A stretch of DNA of 64,000 nucleotides from Ganoderma boninense (Eukaryota; Basidiomycota; Agaricomycetes; Polyporales; Polyporaceae), in contig CM035304.1 of the NCBI GenBank assembly GCA_002900995.3, positions 2,199,476 through 2,263,475 on the forward strand, written 5' to 3'. Positions 47,084 through 56,505 of the stretch are shown piece by piece; within the stretch, counting starts at the first letter, position 1; each line of letters starts with the position of its first letter. The position numbers and the translations under genes are program-made. The notes beneath the pieces are model-generated. The model worked only from the letters and a program-made list of their open reading frames with translations. It had not been told where the DNA came from and did no database searches.

Positions 47084-47900
47084 TGACACACGCGTCAGCT
47101 ACTTTGTCCGCTCGGCGTTATTGGCTAGATCGGACGACTAGGTATCAATGTCACCTACGACCAATGTCTTCCCGGGGTTCACCTGTATATTATATTATAT
47201 TTGTCCATTGTCATTATTGGATGCGTCGTGTCATAAGTGACTTCCCATCTGTCGCCTCGGAGACGTATTATCGTCTTGTCGCCTACAACCCGATGAATTC
47301 TACCCATACCTGGTTGCAATCCTACTAGGGTCTCACTCTGTTCCAAGGCCCGGTTCCCTCCCGCTTGCGGTCCCCCTTTCAGTCCAGCCTCGATGAGCAG
47401 ATCTTGTCATTGCCATCGGTCCATGTCCCCGTTTCACTGCTTCTCTACGCTGTCGCGATCCGCCTATACATATTGCCTTCCGCACAACGGCACATATGCT
47501 GTGCACCCGAAGGCTGACCTTAATCTGGTCGGAACACTGATCGGCGCTCGGCGGTTGGTAGCGGATTCATGCGCTGTCTCCATGTGCTGTGATCCCCCGC
47601 ACTGTGATCCGCACCTCAAAGATCCGCACTCAGCAATGAGCCAACGCCAACGCCAATGCCAACTTCACTTCAGACCTTGGATCCACACGGACTCTAATCC
47701 GAATGTAGGCACTCGTTGCGACACATCTGTCTGCTGCCAGCCCTCACCGGCAACCGCGGACTGCGCGTGGCTACAAGACATGGGTCCTCCTTCCGGTCTG
47801 CTTTAAAAGTCGCAGTCCTTGATGCGTCGTTCCGTCCACGCCCCCATCAACCCTCCAACCTGATCAACTCTGTTGCACTTGCCACACCATACCTTTCAAC
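47084..47900. promoter_or_regulatory. 5' flank of the RNR large subunit gene
   Basis: About 0.8 kb with no supported exon, so it should contain the R1 promoter. A short run of the unit ccaacg/ccaatg occurs near 47641-47663. No known cell-cycle box was identified with confidence. Confidence 0.35.
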
Positions 47901-50900
47901 ATGTCGACTATATCTGCGCCTGTATCTACGCTTATTCGAAAGCGAGGTTAGCTTCTATCCCTTCGTTTCCTGTCTATGATATCTCACATCATGGTTTGTA
48001 GATGGGTGTGTCATCCCTCCTCAGCCTTCCGTATATTACATCGATTTAACAAAGGCATACTTCTTTAATTGCCTCGACAGGCGTCTTGAACCTTTCGACC
48101 GTCTCAAGGTGCGCGCCGCTTCCTTGTCATCTTGAACAATCCCTGTCGCTGATTCTCGTGCGCAGGCAGAGGCTTGTCTCCAGAGGGTTCGCTTATGCGT
48201 TTTCAATTGTTCTTGTGCTAAGAAATATGCAGCTGTCATGGAACCTCGACCGCGATTTTGTGGACATACCTGAGTGCGTGTCCTTGGCCCCCCGTCTTCT
48301 TGCGTTTTCCCTGACGCCTTGTACATAGGGTACTGGAGAATCTTGTGCTTCGACTCCCTCAGGACCTTATGGACGCAGAGGCTTTCCAGGTCAGTGACGC
48401 CTTCACATCCCTGTACGTGCTGACCGTTTGCAGCTTTTCCTCGCGGAGGTCGTATCGACGTTTTCTGCCCGTCATCCTGACTACTCGATCCTGGCTGGCC
48501 GAGTCTACGTTGGGTACATGCATAAACGTGTCCCTAAGTGTTTCAGTGCTTGGGTCCGCTCACGAGAAGAAGGTACGTTATGTGGATAGTATATCGCACT
48601 CCTCGCCTTATACCTTCTCGCACCTAGAAACCCCATCGATCTTTGTGTGCGACTTCTTAGACAACGTCCGTGCCAGTTCGGACACGATCGACTCCGCCAT
48701 AGTCCATCACAGGGACTTCAATTTTACCTAGTACGTTATCTATCTGTTCTCTTCAAGTTTATCTCGTCTGATGTGGATATGCAGCCACGCGTTGCAAACC
48801 TTTGAACGATCTTATCTAATCCGGTCAAACGGTGAACTTGCCGAACGACTTCAGTTTCTCTATATGCGCGTTGCTGTAGGGCTCTATGGACGCGAAATAG
48901 AGAGGGTCCTTGAGACCTACGAACTCCTGTCCACTGGCAAGATGTCTCTGGCTTCGCCCGTCTTATGGAACGGTGGTCTCGCAAATCGCCATTTCGCGTC
49001 TTGCTTCATCTTCGATCCCTCAGCGACGGAGGCCCATGACGTCGTTAGCAACCTCGCAAACCTGTCGGCCCTGTGGGCGGCGGGGGGCGGTGTGGGTATA
49101 CACGCCGGCGAAGTTCCTGCTACTCGGTATGTGTCCAATGCATGAACTGCGTACCCGTCCTTAATTCGTACCAACGATCAGCGCTGCCCATGACGGAGGT
49201 CACCCTGGCCTAATGCCCTTACTGCGTGTTTACGAGTCCCTGGCCGGTTATTGGTCGCGCGCGAGCCCGCACCGTTCATCGTCCGCCGCGGTGTACGTCC
49301 CAATCTGGCACGCAGACGTCCGAAAATTCGTGGTATCTAGGACCAATAGGGTATCGAGCGGGCATCGGTTCAAGCACCTGTTCCCTGCCTTATGGATCCC
49401 ACATTTATTGTAAGCCCGGAGCTCCTACTTGATTTACTGGTTTACTGACTCAATGTCTTCGTCGCGGTCGGCTCGCACGGGGCAGCATGCGACGTCTCGA
49501 GGCAAACCAGCCTTGGAGTTTGTTTGACCCTGTTGACGTCCCGCACCTCACCGATCTAGTAGGAGAGGCATTCGTGGCTGCTTACGAGGAAGAGGAGCAC
49601 GAAGGGCGTGCCCTTGCTACCGTCCCCGCGAGACAATTATGGGACACGATATCCAGTGCTTTGAGGGAGAGTGGGTGTCCGTTCCTAATGTTTTCTGATA
49701 ACATCAACGGTGCGTCGTGCCAGTCATCTACTTCCGCATGGACCTTCATCCTCCTTCGGATACACAGCGCGAAACAATCAGAGGCATCTGGGGGTCATAA
49801 AAGCGTCCAACCTATGCACGGAGATTGTCCAGCACTCGACAACTTCAGAGACGGCCGTGTGCACGCTGGGAGCCCTCTGCCTCCCTCGGTACGTTCGCCA
49901 GGACGGCACTTTCAACTATCCCGAACTCCATCGCGTAACCAAGATACTTGTTCGTAATCTCGACGCCGCCATCGACCGATGCGAATTCCCTACCGCAGAC
50001 GCCGCTATCTCTTCTTACAAGACCAGACCCCTCGGTGTTGGCGTCCAGGGGCTTGCCGACGTCTATGCGATGATGGAGGTGCCTTACACCTCCGCCGCGG
50101 CCCGGGAGATCAACGTCTGCATCGCCGAGACAGTGTATCATGCCTGTCTCGAAGCCAGTTGCGAGCTTTCAGAGCGTCTCGGGCCGTATGACATGTGGGA
50201 AGGTTCACCCGCGTCCCGCCATGTCCTTCAGCATGATATGTGGGACGCTGAACCGACGGATCGCTACGACTTCGATTTGCTCCGCGACAGGATTGAGATC
50301 CACGGCCTGCGCAATTCCGTACTTACTGCACAAATGCCCACCGCATCCACCGCTCACCTTCTCGGGAATTCAGAAGGTGTGGAACCGTATACAAGGTGCG
50401 TGCCCCTTCCGCCGTTCGTCCGAGTTAGCCTCTAATATGCTACATATGGCGGCGTAGCAATATCATCCAATATAGGGTGCTCAGTGGTACCTTCAATGAA
50501 CTATCGCGTCATCTCGTCAACGCTCTTCAGAAACGCGGTATCTGGTCGGAGCAGGTTCGAAGTGCCATCCTGGCAGCTCATGGCAAGGCATCATGTCCCG
50601 CTGCTTTACCACGTACTGACCTTTCCCTACAGGCTCTCTTCAAGCCGTCGAGGGAATTCCCGACGACGTGAAACAAGTGTTTCGTACCGTATTCGAGCTC
50701 GATCCTCACGACCTAATCGACATGGCGGCCGAACGCGCCCCGTTTGTTGATCAGAGTCAATCGTTCAGTCTCTTCGTGGCCCAGCCCACTCCCTCCGTCC
50801 TCGTGAGTGTTTCCGATGTCCGTGTTGTGCCATCTAAAGAGGACTTGCAGATGGATCTCGCGCTACATGGGTGGAGGGCCGGGCTCAAGACCGGTGCGTA

Positions 50901-51042
50901 CTACGTGCGCAGCAAGCCTCCGTCGGAACCGCAGCCTTTTGGTGTAAGCCGCGACTCCCTGATGGCGCCGAGTCCTCCCGTGGCGCAGACTTCTAACGTC
51001 TCCGTGTCAGTCGCCACCGTCGTATGCCCCTGTGATGTTTAA
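47901..51042 (+). CDS. Ribonucleotide reductase large subunit (R1, class Ia)
   Basis: R1 reduces ribonucleoside diphosphates using a cysteine radical received from R2. The exons are 47901-47946, 48002-48005 (4 bases), 48081-48108, 48166-48198, 48233-48273, 48329-48389, 48434-48572, 48628-48730, 48785-49126, 49182-49409, 49486-49709, 49768-50395, 50458-50582, 50633-50802 and 50851-51042. They join in frame to 787 residues. The 4-base exon restores the family start KRDGRLEPFDRLK; without it 25 odd residues are retained. Catalytic residues are present: C225 (HFASCFIF), N431, C433 and E435 (SNLCTEI), C448 (TAVCTL), and the radical-relay pair Y741-Y742 (GLKTGAYYVRS). PTASTAHLLGN is also kept. The C-terminal redox pair is CPC rather than CxxC. 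One intron has a GC donor (50583). The protein is shorter and more divergent than host R1 (for example VYVPIWHADV where eukaryotes have AIYLEPWHAD). No frame break is needed. Confidence 0.96.
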
Positions 51043-51706
51043 TGAGTTCTACTATATTCACCCGATCAGTTTCGTATTCCGTATTTTCTTGCTTGCTTAT
51101 GTTGCTTGTTACGTGTTGTCGACCTTCTGACTTATTTATTGATTCTCGTACCATCGTCCATGTCATGTTCGTATTTATGCCTGTCATTTGTGTTACGTCG
51201 ACGCGTAGCTACTGTTCACGTACCCTCCCTCCCTCGCTGGCGATATGTGTCTTGACAGTTACCTCTGTATTTGTATTTGTATTCTAACATAATGTACCCC
51301 GTATATGATCGCTTATGACGAGCCCTATTTGGTAGATGTCCACGTGGCCAGGTTCGCCCGGAGGGGCCCTGTCTATGAATATTAGTGTGATAAATGCTGG
51401 TCAATCTCGATTCAGCACGCGACTTTAGTGTCCGAGTTCTTGTGACCCCAACTAGCACTTGCATCGCCGCTGTACGGTAAGCGGAGGACGCCTTCAACGC
51501 AGACTGTGGGCGAACAAAAAGAGTGCGAGGGGCAGTCGTACTCACTTCGAAGCTGCCAGGGACCGAACCAAGGAGAGACAGACTTACAGGTCCGCTTTGA
51601 CCTAGCCAATTCTCACCGACGCAGCGCCAGAACGATCGGAAACAAATGCATGCACCCATTTCATCCCGAATCCCGACGACTCGGGTGCTGGGTCTTCAAG
51701 AATCGC
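51043..51706. other. No gene seen; probable right edge of the island
   Basis: The 3' flank of R1 meets the 3' flank of the second lipase here. No terminal repeat or target duplication could be defined. The right junction of the island is expected in this stretch. Confidence 0.35.
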
Positions 51707-53041
51707 TCAGGTATGTCTGAGTATCCAAGATATACACTCGTCCATGAACTTTTCCTTCACGCCATCGGGCTCGTACGCCAGCTCATGGAAGCCATCCTGC
51801 CGTTATGCAGGTCAGGTTAAACCTTCGTGTTCACAAGGCCCAAGTTGTCGTACCTGGAATGGTTTGAACTCCTTGTCCTCAGCCTTGATCCTGTAGAAGA
51901 GCTCTTCGGAGCCCTTGAACGACGCGACCTGTGGAAGGGATCACAATGGGTCGTTATAAGACATTGGACGAGGTTATCTCCATTATATCAAGTGCTCTGA
52001 TGAAAACACACCAGAACACTCGAGGAGAAAAGATACCGACTTACCTTATCTGCCGTTCCGTGCACGATGATCAGCTGGAAGCATTGTGAGATCTGCCCTG
52101 CTCAAATGTATGCCGTCACTTACCGGAAGTTTCTGTGGCCAATGTTTGTACTCCTTCCATAACAACTGTTCGCCCTGGCATATGAATGCGGAGATCAGTG
52201 CGAGATGGTAATTGCGCAGCGTCGGAGGCTGACTCACCCCGCTGAGCATATCGTTCAGACACCGCAGCGAGCCCTTGTGAATGATCCGGGGGTCTCTCGC
52301 GTTAGCCTCGTTCTTCGCAGAGTCATGCGACAAGTTCTGCAGGGCATCAGCATCTCTGCACCTGCGTCCACGGCTCGCCATCCCATCCAGTCGGGAAACT
52401 CACGCTGGAATTGGTCGGTGTGCGGACAACGTAGTTGGGCGAGACCAGGCTCGACAACCAGCCGAAGAAGCGCACATGTCGGGCGTTCGGCGTCGCGCGC
52501 AGAATAAACGGGCTCGACGCGACAACCCCGGCGAGCGACGCTACGGTCCCCTTTGCAGGCGGACCTGACCTGCGCGTCGCAAATGCCAGCGCTAGTGCGC
52601 CGCCCTAGCAATCCATAACTCCAACTTGTGTCAGCACTTCGTACACACGGGCGGCTCACGTACTGTCGAGTGTCCCATAAGAAACACAGGAAGCGCAGGA
52701 TAGCGCTCCTGGACGTGCTTGATCCACCATTCGACGTCCGCCAGCTGCTGACGCCAGCTGGTCTTCCCATAGAGCTCGACCGTGACCTTCCGGCCAGGCT
52801 TCGCCTCCGCGTCCAGCGCGGTCCGTCCGAAACCCCGCTGGTCATATGCGAACACGGTTATGCCTCTCGCGGCGTACACCCCGTGCATCCACTCGTAGCG
52901 CACGCAGTGGCCGGGGAAGCCGTGCACGAACAGGACGACGGCGCGGGGGTCCGACGCGGCGTATGTCCTGGTGTAGAACTCGGTGCCGTCGGGGCCGGGG
53001 AGCCAGGCCTCGGTCACGTTGTCGGGGACGGGACTTGTCAT
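51707..53041 (-). CDS. Monoglyceride-lipase-like alpha/beta hydrolase, copy 2
   Basis: This serine hydrolase of the monoacylglycerol lipase group likely releases fatty acids from monoglycerides. The ATG at 53041 gives MTSPVPDNVTEAWLPGPDG, then VVLFVHGFPGHCVRYEW and AYDQRGFGRTALDAE. The first exon ends at 52674 inside the nucleophile motif, which is completed by the exon starting at 52604 (GHST then GGALALAFATR). Later exons carry NLSHDSAKNEANARDP, GEQLLWKEYKHWPQKLP, the acid motif LIIVHGTADKV and the histidine motif GFHELAYEPDGVKEKF. TGA is at 51707-51709. All three catalytic residues (Ser, Asp, His) are visible. It is a close paralogue of the partial gene at 17075-17488, in the same orientation, 34 kb away. 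No break was seen in the parts followed. Confidence 0.9.
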
Positions 53042-53272
53042 AGCCTATAGGGCTGGTAGCTATAGGATGCTGGTCCACGGAGGAGCAGCTCGGAGGGAGG
53101 CAAGTTTGGGTGGAAGCAAGTGGTCGTCGCAAGGAATCGCCGGTGATGTTCCCAAGATGGGCGTGAATTGTGGCGCTTGGCTGAGTTGGTATATGCGCCG
53201 AAGGGGTGCGATCTGGAGCTTCTGAAAGGGAATAAAGGTAATTTTGTCAGTCAGTGTTGGTGTTTGCTAATA
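53042..53272. other. Short intergenic region
   Basis: 5' flank of the lipase and 3' flank of the next minus-strand gene. Nothing specific was seen. Confidence 0.4.
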
Positions 53273-54300
53273 TCAGAAGCCAGGTACAGTGTATTGATCT
53301 CGTAGATGGAATGAAGTTCCAATCTCTTCGGTCATATCAAGAGAAGGGGATGGGCGGCCCTCAAGTGATCTGGACGCGGTGATGAGTTTGAAGTCCTCTC
53401 CATCGTACTGTGTCTTGGGCGGTGGAAGATGCTGCATCTCTTGTAACCGTGGCGAATGCGGCTGTCTGGGTCTGAGATAAAATGGATGGCCGCTTGGGGT
53501 CTGGGATGCCAACGCCGGAGCACACCTACGCAGAATCGCCCACTTGATGTGGTACCCCGGCTTCCTCTGTCCATCCAAGGCTGACGTGGGACGGTGATGA
53601 GCATGAACGTGACGCCGAAGACTGCTGGCGCACACCCAATGCCAATGACCTGGAGGTTCAATCATAGTCCATGCATACAGTATGGGCAACGTCGAGCACG
53701 GGAAACACGCCCCAGTAGCTGCCGTCCTGCCAAGTTCATGAACCGCAGAGGATAGAGTTATGCATTCCCGGGGGCACTGGCAGAGCAGATACGTACGTGT
53801 AAAACACTGCGCAAAATAGAGCCAGTTCTTCCGTTTGCGTTGAAAAATCAAAATGAATCGCGATTTCAGATAACGCGGCAAAGGCAGACAGAGTGGTGGC
53901 CAGCGATTGGGATGTTCGGTGAATGTGCAAAGCCTTCTGGCCATGACCGTCCGGATCTGGCCGAAGTCCGTCCCACCAGCGCCTATACGATTTTGTCTCT
54001 TGCTCTTCCATTCACCGAACAGTCTGAATATGCTCTCCAGCTCATTCCGTCATGCTCTCAATCTCAAATGTGCGTATACTTTATAGGTATATGTTCAACT
54101 CCAGCGTGCATCACGATCTTATCTTTGGGCGTAATAGCAGGCCTACGAGTTCCAACCTCGAACTCACGACAGCTATCGCACAAGTCAACGAAACTGCCGT
54201 GAGTTCCGAAGGATGCTCTTCTAGGTTACAAAATGAAGCATTAGACCTGCCCCCATTCCAGCCTGTAGAAGCATGGCGCATCAAGCTGTCAGCACAAGGT
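53273..54300 (-). CDS. Possible membrane protein, exons not resolved
   Basis: I do not recognise this gene. A membrane-span-like stretch VIGIGCAPAVFGVTFMLITV lies near 53650-53590, directly after a CAG acceptor, and is followed by PRQPWMDRGSRG. A hydrophilic C-terminal frame then carries HLPPPKTQYDGEDFKLITAS and EEIGTSFHLRDQYTVPGF, with a stop at 53273. Joining these two needs a frame change near 53560, which may be an intron or a one-base error. Further upstream frames (SQSLATTLSAFAALSEIAIH near 53900; TAVSLTCAIAVVSSRLELVG near 54170) look like extra spans, but their exon borders are unclear. It sits tail to tail with no visible partner, between the lipase and ERD2, all on the minus strand. 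Confidence 0.35.
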
Positions 54301-54515
54301 CGACGATGAATATAGTCAGCTGCCTGTAACTCTGTGAAACGTTCACAACTCAAAGGCCGGATCACACGTCGCCTTCGGTCGGAGTCGAGGAGTCGAGGAT
54401 GCTCGCGCGTCGTGGACTGGCAGGCCGAGCCACCCGTCGTCCACAGGAAGCGAGAATCCGAGAGACAGCAAACACCATGCAATACATTATTTTCGGACAC
54501 GACGGAACGCGGTAA

Positions 54516-55778
54516 TCATGCAGGCAACTCGAACTTCTGTCCTTGGAGCACCCTAGACACGGCACGAACGTCATTGTTAGCACGACGGCAGACATACGTG
54601 CACGCAGTGAAAAACACGCACTTCGTAAAGTAGACATAGAAGAAGTCGAGGTACAGCGCCGTCTGCACGAGGCCAGCAGTCACAGCGATAACGTCGATCC
54701 TGTGCTCGGTCTCCGTAAAGTATCTGGGTAGGTAACAACGATCAGCAAAACGGACATCAAGCTCCGAGCCCGGACAGAGCAGTTAGGCAACTCTGTCCCA
54801 GGCGAGGTAAGGTGCAGCGCAAAATTTTCCTCGTCGCAAGGCAACCTCGCCGGTAGTGACGGGATTGGAAAAACACCATGGTGCAAACGCGCTGAAAGGA
54901 AAAGCCATGACGCACCTGTAGATCCAATTAGGAATATAGAGCGCCCTGTATGCGCCGAGGGCGGCAAGGTAGTGCGTTGTGATCGTCTCCGCCTCGCCCA
55001 TCCGCTGGAGCATGAACAGTTGTGGAAGAATCGCGACGGCCTCGAGGAAGATGGAGAACGACCACAATAGTTCGGAGACGCTGAAGTTGTAGTGGAAGAG
55101 GAGCGCGAGTACGACACACGGGCCGGCGATGTATTCCACGCGGAAGGTGTCTATGGATGGATCGTTTGTTGGACTGTGCGTCATGATATATATTATGTTG
55201 ACAGGAGAGGGTGGAAGGTTGAGGGTTGAGAAGGCGCGAGAAGAGACCGGGTGTGATGTGAGAAGAAGAGCAGAACGAGGAATAAGGAATGGACGCACCG
55301 GTACTTGACCTTCATGAGATAGAGGATGTAGGAGCTGCTCGCGATGAAGAAAACCTTCATGACGAAGTTGTAGAGCGACACCCAGTCCCAGAAGAGGTCA
55401 AGGTAGCGCGTAATGAACACGGTCGCGTACAGCGCCTGCGTCTTGAACGAGAGACCTGGAGAATTGTCAGTGACATTGGTCGCAAAAGATGCCCGAGAGA
55501 GCAGGATGCCAGCCCAACCCCAGCCGAACAAGCCTTCTCTCCCATCCCCCGCGCCCATATACCCTCTACCCAATGCCAGAAGCCCCAATACCTCTCCGTG
55601 AAAGACACAGGCTAATGAACGACGTACCTCGACATGACCTGGTCGACTGAATCTTCTGCAGCAATATAAATATGGACGCCAAATGGGACAAGTCCCCTAG
55701 ATGCGGGTCGCGTGCTCAGTGGCGGTGGGGACGAGGAGCGATGGCGGGGACATACCGACAAGCCTGAAACAAGTTCAT
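54516..55778 (-). CDS. ERD2: ER lumen protein retaining receptor (KDEL receptor)
   Basis: ERD2 is a seven-helix Golgi receptor that returns escaped HDEL/KDEL proteins to the ER. The first exon starts at the ATG 55778, and the next reads [23 protein letters not shown]. Later exons give [75 protein letters not shown] and [18 protein letters not shown]. The last part reads [20 protein letters not shown] and, after a final intron, [11 protein letters not shown] with TGA at 54516-54518. The order of helices and the conserved ligand-binding region match ERD2 throughout. In the first exon one extra base near the T-run at 55767-55769 shifts the frame; the family start MNLFRLVGDL appears when that base is ignored. 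Since ERD2 is normally essential, this is more likely a consensus error than decay. Confidence 0.93.
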
Positions 55779-55820
55779 GAGCAAGAACGAAAGAGGGTGC
55801 TGGTGGGAGAAGACAGTGCA

Positions 55821-55920
55821 NNNNNNNNNNNNNNNNNNNNNNNNNNNNNNNNNNNNNNNNNNNNNNNNNNNNNNNNNNNNNNNNNNNNNNNNNNNNNNNN
55901 NNNNNNNNNNNNNNNNNNNN
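55821..55920. other. Assembly gap (100 N)
   Basis: Exactly 100 N. It removes the 5' part of the next plus-strand gene and lies directly upstream of ERD2. Confidence 0.99.
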
Positions 55921-56249
55921 ACCCGCCGCGGAGCCAGACCCCGGGGGCGGTGTTCATGCCGAACAGGCGCGTCGGGCCGGGCATCGTGCTGCAGGGCCGC
56001 GTCGTGGACCCGACGCCCGCGCAGCTCACGGAGCGCGCGCTCGCGGCGCACGACGAGAGCATGAGCGGGGTGCACCCGTTCCTGCACAACTTCACTTCTC
56101 CGATTGGTGAGTGTGCTGTGTTATGTTTGTGCGCGCGTCTGTATGTGGGGCGGGGTGGCTGACGTTGGTGGTTGTGTGGCGCAGATATCATGGACGGCCC
56201 ACCGAAGCGGTGGTACGTGAAGCGGCAGCATGCATCGCAGAACGTATGA
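55921..56249 (+). CDS. C-terminal fragment of an unidentified protein
   Basis: The 5' part is lost in the gap. The visible exon reads RSQTPGAVFMPNRRVGPGIV and then LQGRVVDPTPAQLTERALAA and HPFLHNFTSPI. It splices from 56106 over a GT-AG intron to 56185, giving DIMDGPPKRWYVKRQHASQNV and TGA at 56247-56249. The codon pattern and the clean splice indicate a real gene. I do not recognise the family. Confidence 0.6.
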
Positions 56250-56505
56250 CCGTCGTTCGTTCTTCGTCCCGTTCCGTTCCCTGCCTGGACTTTCGTTCGC
56301 TGTGGGCGCCGCCGCCATGGCGTCGCCGTCGTCGAGGAGAGAAGTAGACCCCTCCGTGTATGATCAGTGCTCTCATTCGGATGACTCTTTCGCGGCCATA
56401 CCCGTCGTAATGCGACACACGTTTCGAAGTCGCGCTCGGACGCCCAGCGGGAGGTGCACTCAATTTTTAGCCATCGGGGTAGGTACAGTAAGACTCAGAC
56501 AGATG

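Noticed and set aside
17489..51706. Endogenised giant virus or virophage
   Set aside because: Apart from RNR, no capsid, packaging ATPase, family-B DNA polymerase, primase or viral transcription gene was recognised, and the genes are full of spliceosomal introns. A viral origin for RNR remains open but cannot be claimed for the block.
17489..51706. Starship-type giant transposon
   Set aside because: No tyrosine-recombinase (DUF3435-like) captain gene was seen, and Starships are known from Pezizomycotina rather than Basidiomycota.
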